A stretch of 64,000 nucleotides of DNA from positions 8,594,843 to 8,658,842 of the forward strand of contig CM119267.1 in the NCBI GenBank assembly GCA_051294375.1. The letters run 5' to 3'. Every line of letters starts with the position of its first letter. The first letter of the stretch is position 1. The notes beneath the pieces were generated by a model. The model made no database searches. It saw only the letters and a program-made list of their open reading frames with translations, and was not told the DNA's origin. Positions 61,199-64,000 of this stretch are shown in pieces. The stretch is from Paraspadella gotoi. Taxonomy: Eukaryota; Chaetognatha. Position numbers and translations under genes: made by a program.

Positions 61199-61919
61199 CA
61201 GAGAGAGAGATGACGATGAGAGAGAGAGAGAGAGAGATGAGAGAGAGATTGATAGAACTTTCGGCCCCGAGTCCGTTCCTGATTACTTTGCATAAAAACG
61301 TTCGCTTAATTGTGATTTTCTCCTTGGGTTGAGAAAAAAGGCAGAGAGAAAAATAATATTTCTTCTCCGTCAACTACTTTTATTTTATTTTCTCTCAAAG
61401 GAATTGTTTTCAACCTTTTTTTTCCGCGGCGTGTAGTGAGTCTTGGAAAGCTATTTTTGAAAAATTCTGTTTTTTTTAGATTTTCATCGGTAAATTTTTG
61501 CCTACTTTCCAATAGAGTATAGAGCTATTATTCATTTTAACTCTTTTTTTTCTCTTTCGTTATTTTTTGTCCTTTGTCTTTTAAATTTTTTTTTTTCTCG
61601 GGAGGTTTCTTATTCTTCAAAGGGAAAGAAAATGAAAGAAAGGAGGAAACCGCGCTTAAAGGATAAAACACTATTGCCTTCGAAGGAAAACTGGTTTTTA
61701 AAAAGAAAATATCATACAGAAATTAAAAATACTCGGGCGAAACTTGCATTGTTGTTACCATATCTTCGATCAAAGGCGGTACAAGATTACCGCCATATTT
61801 TTATTTTTATTCGAAAGAATTAAAAAAAAAATTATAAATTGCCCCCAAATTTTGCGCCATTTAAAGGGAGAAAGAACAAGGGAAAAGGGAGGGAAAACTA
61901 GTTAATATTTATGCAGAGC

Positions 61920-61976
61920 CGAGAGGAGTAAGAGGGGAGAGAGACCGAGAGAGAGGGAAGAGAGAAGAGAGAGAGA

Positions 61977-62014
<38 letters not shown>

Positions 62015-62060
62015 GAAGAGAGAGAGAGAGAGAGACGAGAGAGAGAGGAGAGAGAGAGAA
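61920..62060 (+). repeat. GA microsatellite, interrupted
   Basis: One of several GA tracts packed between 61.1 and 63.2 kb. Breaks are mostly GAGGAG, AAGAG and ACGAG. Confidence 0.9.
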
Positions 62061-64000
62061 AATACAAAGGATGAAGAAAGGTTCGCGTCTGTTGCTTTTA
62101 ATATGACGCATTTTATCTTCTTAGTTTTCTCTCTCGGTTTCTCTCTAACAATGCAAAGAAAATACTATACTTACTGTATATCTCGTGTAGACTATAGTTT
62201 AAACTGTAAAACCAAAAACTCCCGATCTAAAAAACATTTTTAATTTTCCGATCACATTTGGTTTCCCCGTTCAGCATTCGCCTTCACCTTTCTTCACAAA
62301 AACTTTCCCAAAAAATTATCATCCACCTTTGCAAATAGGTCGACTTTTTTGTTAAACGGTCACAAACAGATGGACGCACCTGTTCGAAATTTCCGCAGTC
62401 ACGGCGCGTGGGCGGCACCTTGCCATCTCAACGAGAAAGGCTCGCTCTTGAGTGGGCGTGGCCTTCCCGTCATTCTCGCGCTTTTTTAGGTTTTTTTTTT
62501 AAAAAAGTTTTGTTTTTGTGTTTTTTTCGGTTGTCGTCGTCGAAGCGGCGCGGGTTCTCTTTCATTATTAATGAATACAATGACTGCGAAAAACAATCGA
62601 TGCTCCTCTTTTGTTTTTTTTTTTTTTTTTTTCTCCTCTTATTAATTTTTTTTCAGTTTTTAAATTTTTCAAGAATCTTTTCTTGACTGGCGAAAGTCGG
62701 AGAATTCTGGCGGCGATAGAAGATCACGTGACAGGAAAGAAAAAACTAGACACTGGAAACAGAGAGAGAAAAGAGATAAGAGAGAGAGGAGAGGAGATGA
62801 GAGAGAGAGACCGAGAGAGAGAGACGAAGAGAGAGAGGAGAGAGAGGACGAGAGAGGAGAGAGAGAGAGGAGCGAAAAAAGTGAATACATTAAAAAGAAA
62901 CAAAATCACAAGCATGGACTGAGGTTTTAAAGCGGGACAGAGAAAACAATGTGTGAGCGAGAAGAGAAAAAGAGAGAAAGAGAGAGAGAAGAGAGAGAGA
63001 GAAGGATGAGAGAGAGGAGGAGGAAAGAAGAGAGAGAGAGAGAGAGGAGAGACGTGAGAGAGAGTAGAGAGAGGAGAGACCGAGGAAGAGAGAGAGAGAG
63101 AGGAGAGAAGAGGAGGGTGAATGAGAATGTACGAAGAGAGCGAGAGAGAGAGAGATGGGTTAGGATCTAGAAAAAGAGTTTTTAAGCCTGAGGACGAGAA
63201 ACGCCAGAAGAAAAAGGATGAGGAGGGAAGGAAAGAGACCCGCCGCGTTTCAAACGACGACGACGACGACGACGACGACGCGACCGGGGATCGGATATGG
63301 CGAATTATCGTCTGCGCGGCCCAAAAGTAGAGTAATACAAGAAGGAAGCCTCAACGGAGGAGACGAATCGGAGGAGGAAAGGGAGATTTTTTCTTCTGGA
63401 GACCGAAATAAGGGAGGAAAGGAAAAAGCGAAAGGATGGAAAGAGGGAAGGAAAATTAGAATTAAGGAAAAGGTGGAGAAAGAAAAGAAGAAATGGGGGG
63501 AAAAATGTAATATGGAAGATAAAATTTTGTAAAGTGGAAAATTTAGAGAAAAAAGACAACAGAAAGAAAAGGAGAAGAGAGGAAAAGCAGATGTAGAATG
63601 ATAAAGGAAAAAAAGGGAAAAATTTAAAAAGGAAGAAAGGAAAGGAAAAGAAAGGAAGTCAAAGCAAAAATCAGGAACACTGAGGTGGAAACCAAACGCA
63701 GTCACAAGGGATAGGAATTGTGGTATATACGAAATATAAAGCATATCAAATTAGGAATAAGAAATAATGCCGCAAGAAACGCGTTAAAGGACAAAATAAA
63801 TTTTGTGCAAAGAAAGAAAAGAAAAAATATTCAAAAAAAAGAAGGAAATAAAGTGGGCAAACAAAATCTAGGAAAATAATTGGGAAAACGGCGGGAAAAA
63901 ATTTGAAAAATTGCAAAAGCCCAGGAACACCCTGATTGAGCAATAAACCAAAAGCACAATTTGAAGAAAAACCGAAAAAAAAGTTTTCAAAATGCAAAAA

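Overview
The window is nuclear DNA of an animal, most likely an invertebrate. The only gene I can build with confidence is a five-exon sigma-class glutathione S-transferase (6177-7467) with short GT-AG introns and an intact 204-codon frame. No bacterial, organellar or rRNA features were seen. Most of the rest is repeat: GA/CT microsatellites, a long AAGG/CCTT array present four times, TTTC, GAC and GGC arrays, an 8-bp minisatellite, a fold-back MITE-like element, a tRNA-derived SINE and a short LTR retrotransposon. Nearly all the long open frames (runs of RERE, LSLS or FLPSFL) are simple repeats read in frame and are not annotated.

Layout. 1-3548 is a repeat block I call P, ending at a 25-N gap. 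3574-10353 is single-copy here and holds the GST gene between GA-rich flanks. 10354-13340 (block Q) and 13341-17290 (P again) are followed by a badly garbled stretch, 17291-19862. Then P and Q recur reverse-complemented (20009-22960 and 22961-26250), a short forward P piece (26262-26624), another reversed P (26650-30788), a reversed Q scrap (30789-31165), sequence I cannot place (31166-33275) and a blurred Q piece (33276-33960). 33961-37560 is mostly single-copy. 37561-41381 is a third block, H. Between two 25-N gaps (41382-41406 and 55312-55336) sits a 13.9-kb near-palindrome: H with an LTR element inserted (41407-47690), a pyrimidine-rich centre, and the whole thing reversed (47990-55311). 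Two H scraps and a clean H end (55746-57140) follow. 57141-64000 is single-copy here and full of GA tracts.

Interpretation. Copies of P, Q and H differ mainly by scattered one- or two-base insertions and deletions, while the GST exons have none. Gaps of exactly 25 N sit at repeat tracts, and one stretch (17291-19862) is a blurred version of 34380-35600. I infer that much of 10-57 kb is gap filling with uncorrected long reads, including reads that turn back on themselves, possibly from two haplotypes. A true palindromic duplication cannot be excluded from sequence alone. The biologically firm points are the GST gene, the LTR element with an empty site in the same window, and a SINE present in one H copy and absent from others. 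I found no new multi-gene system.
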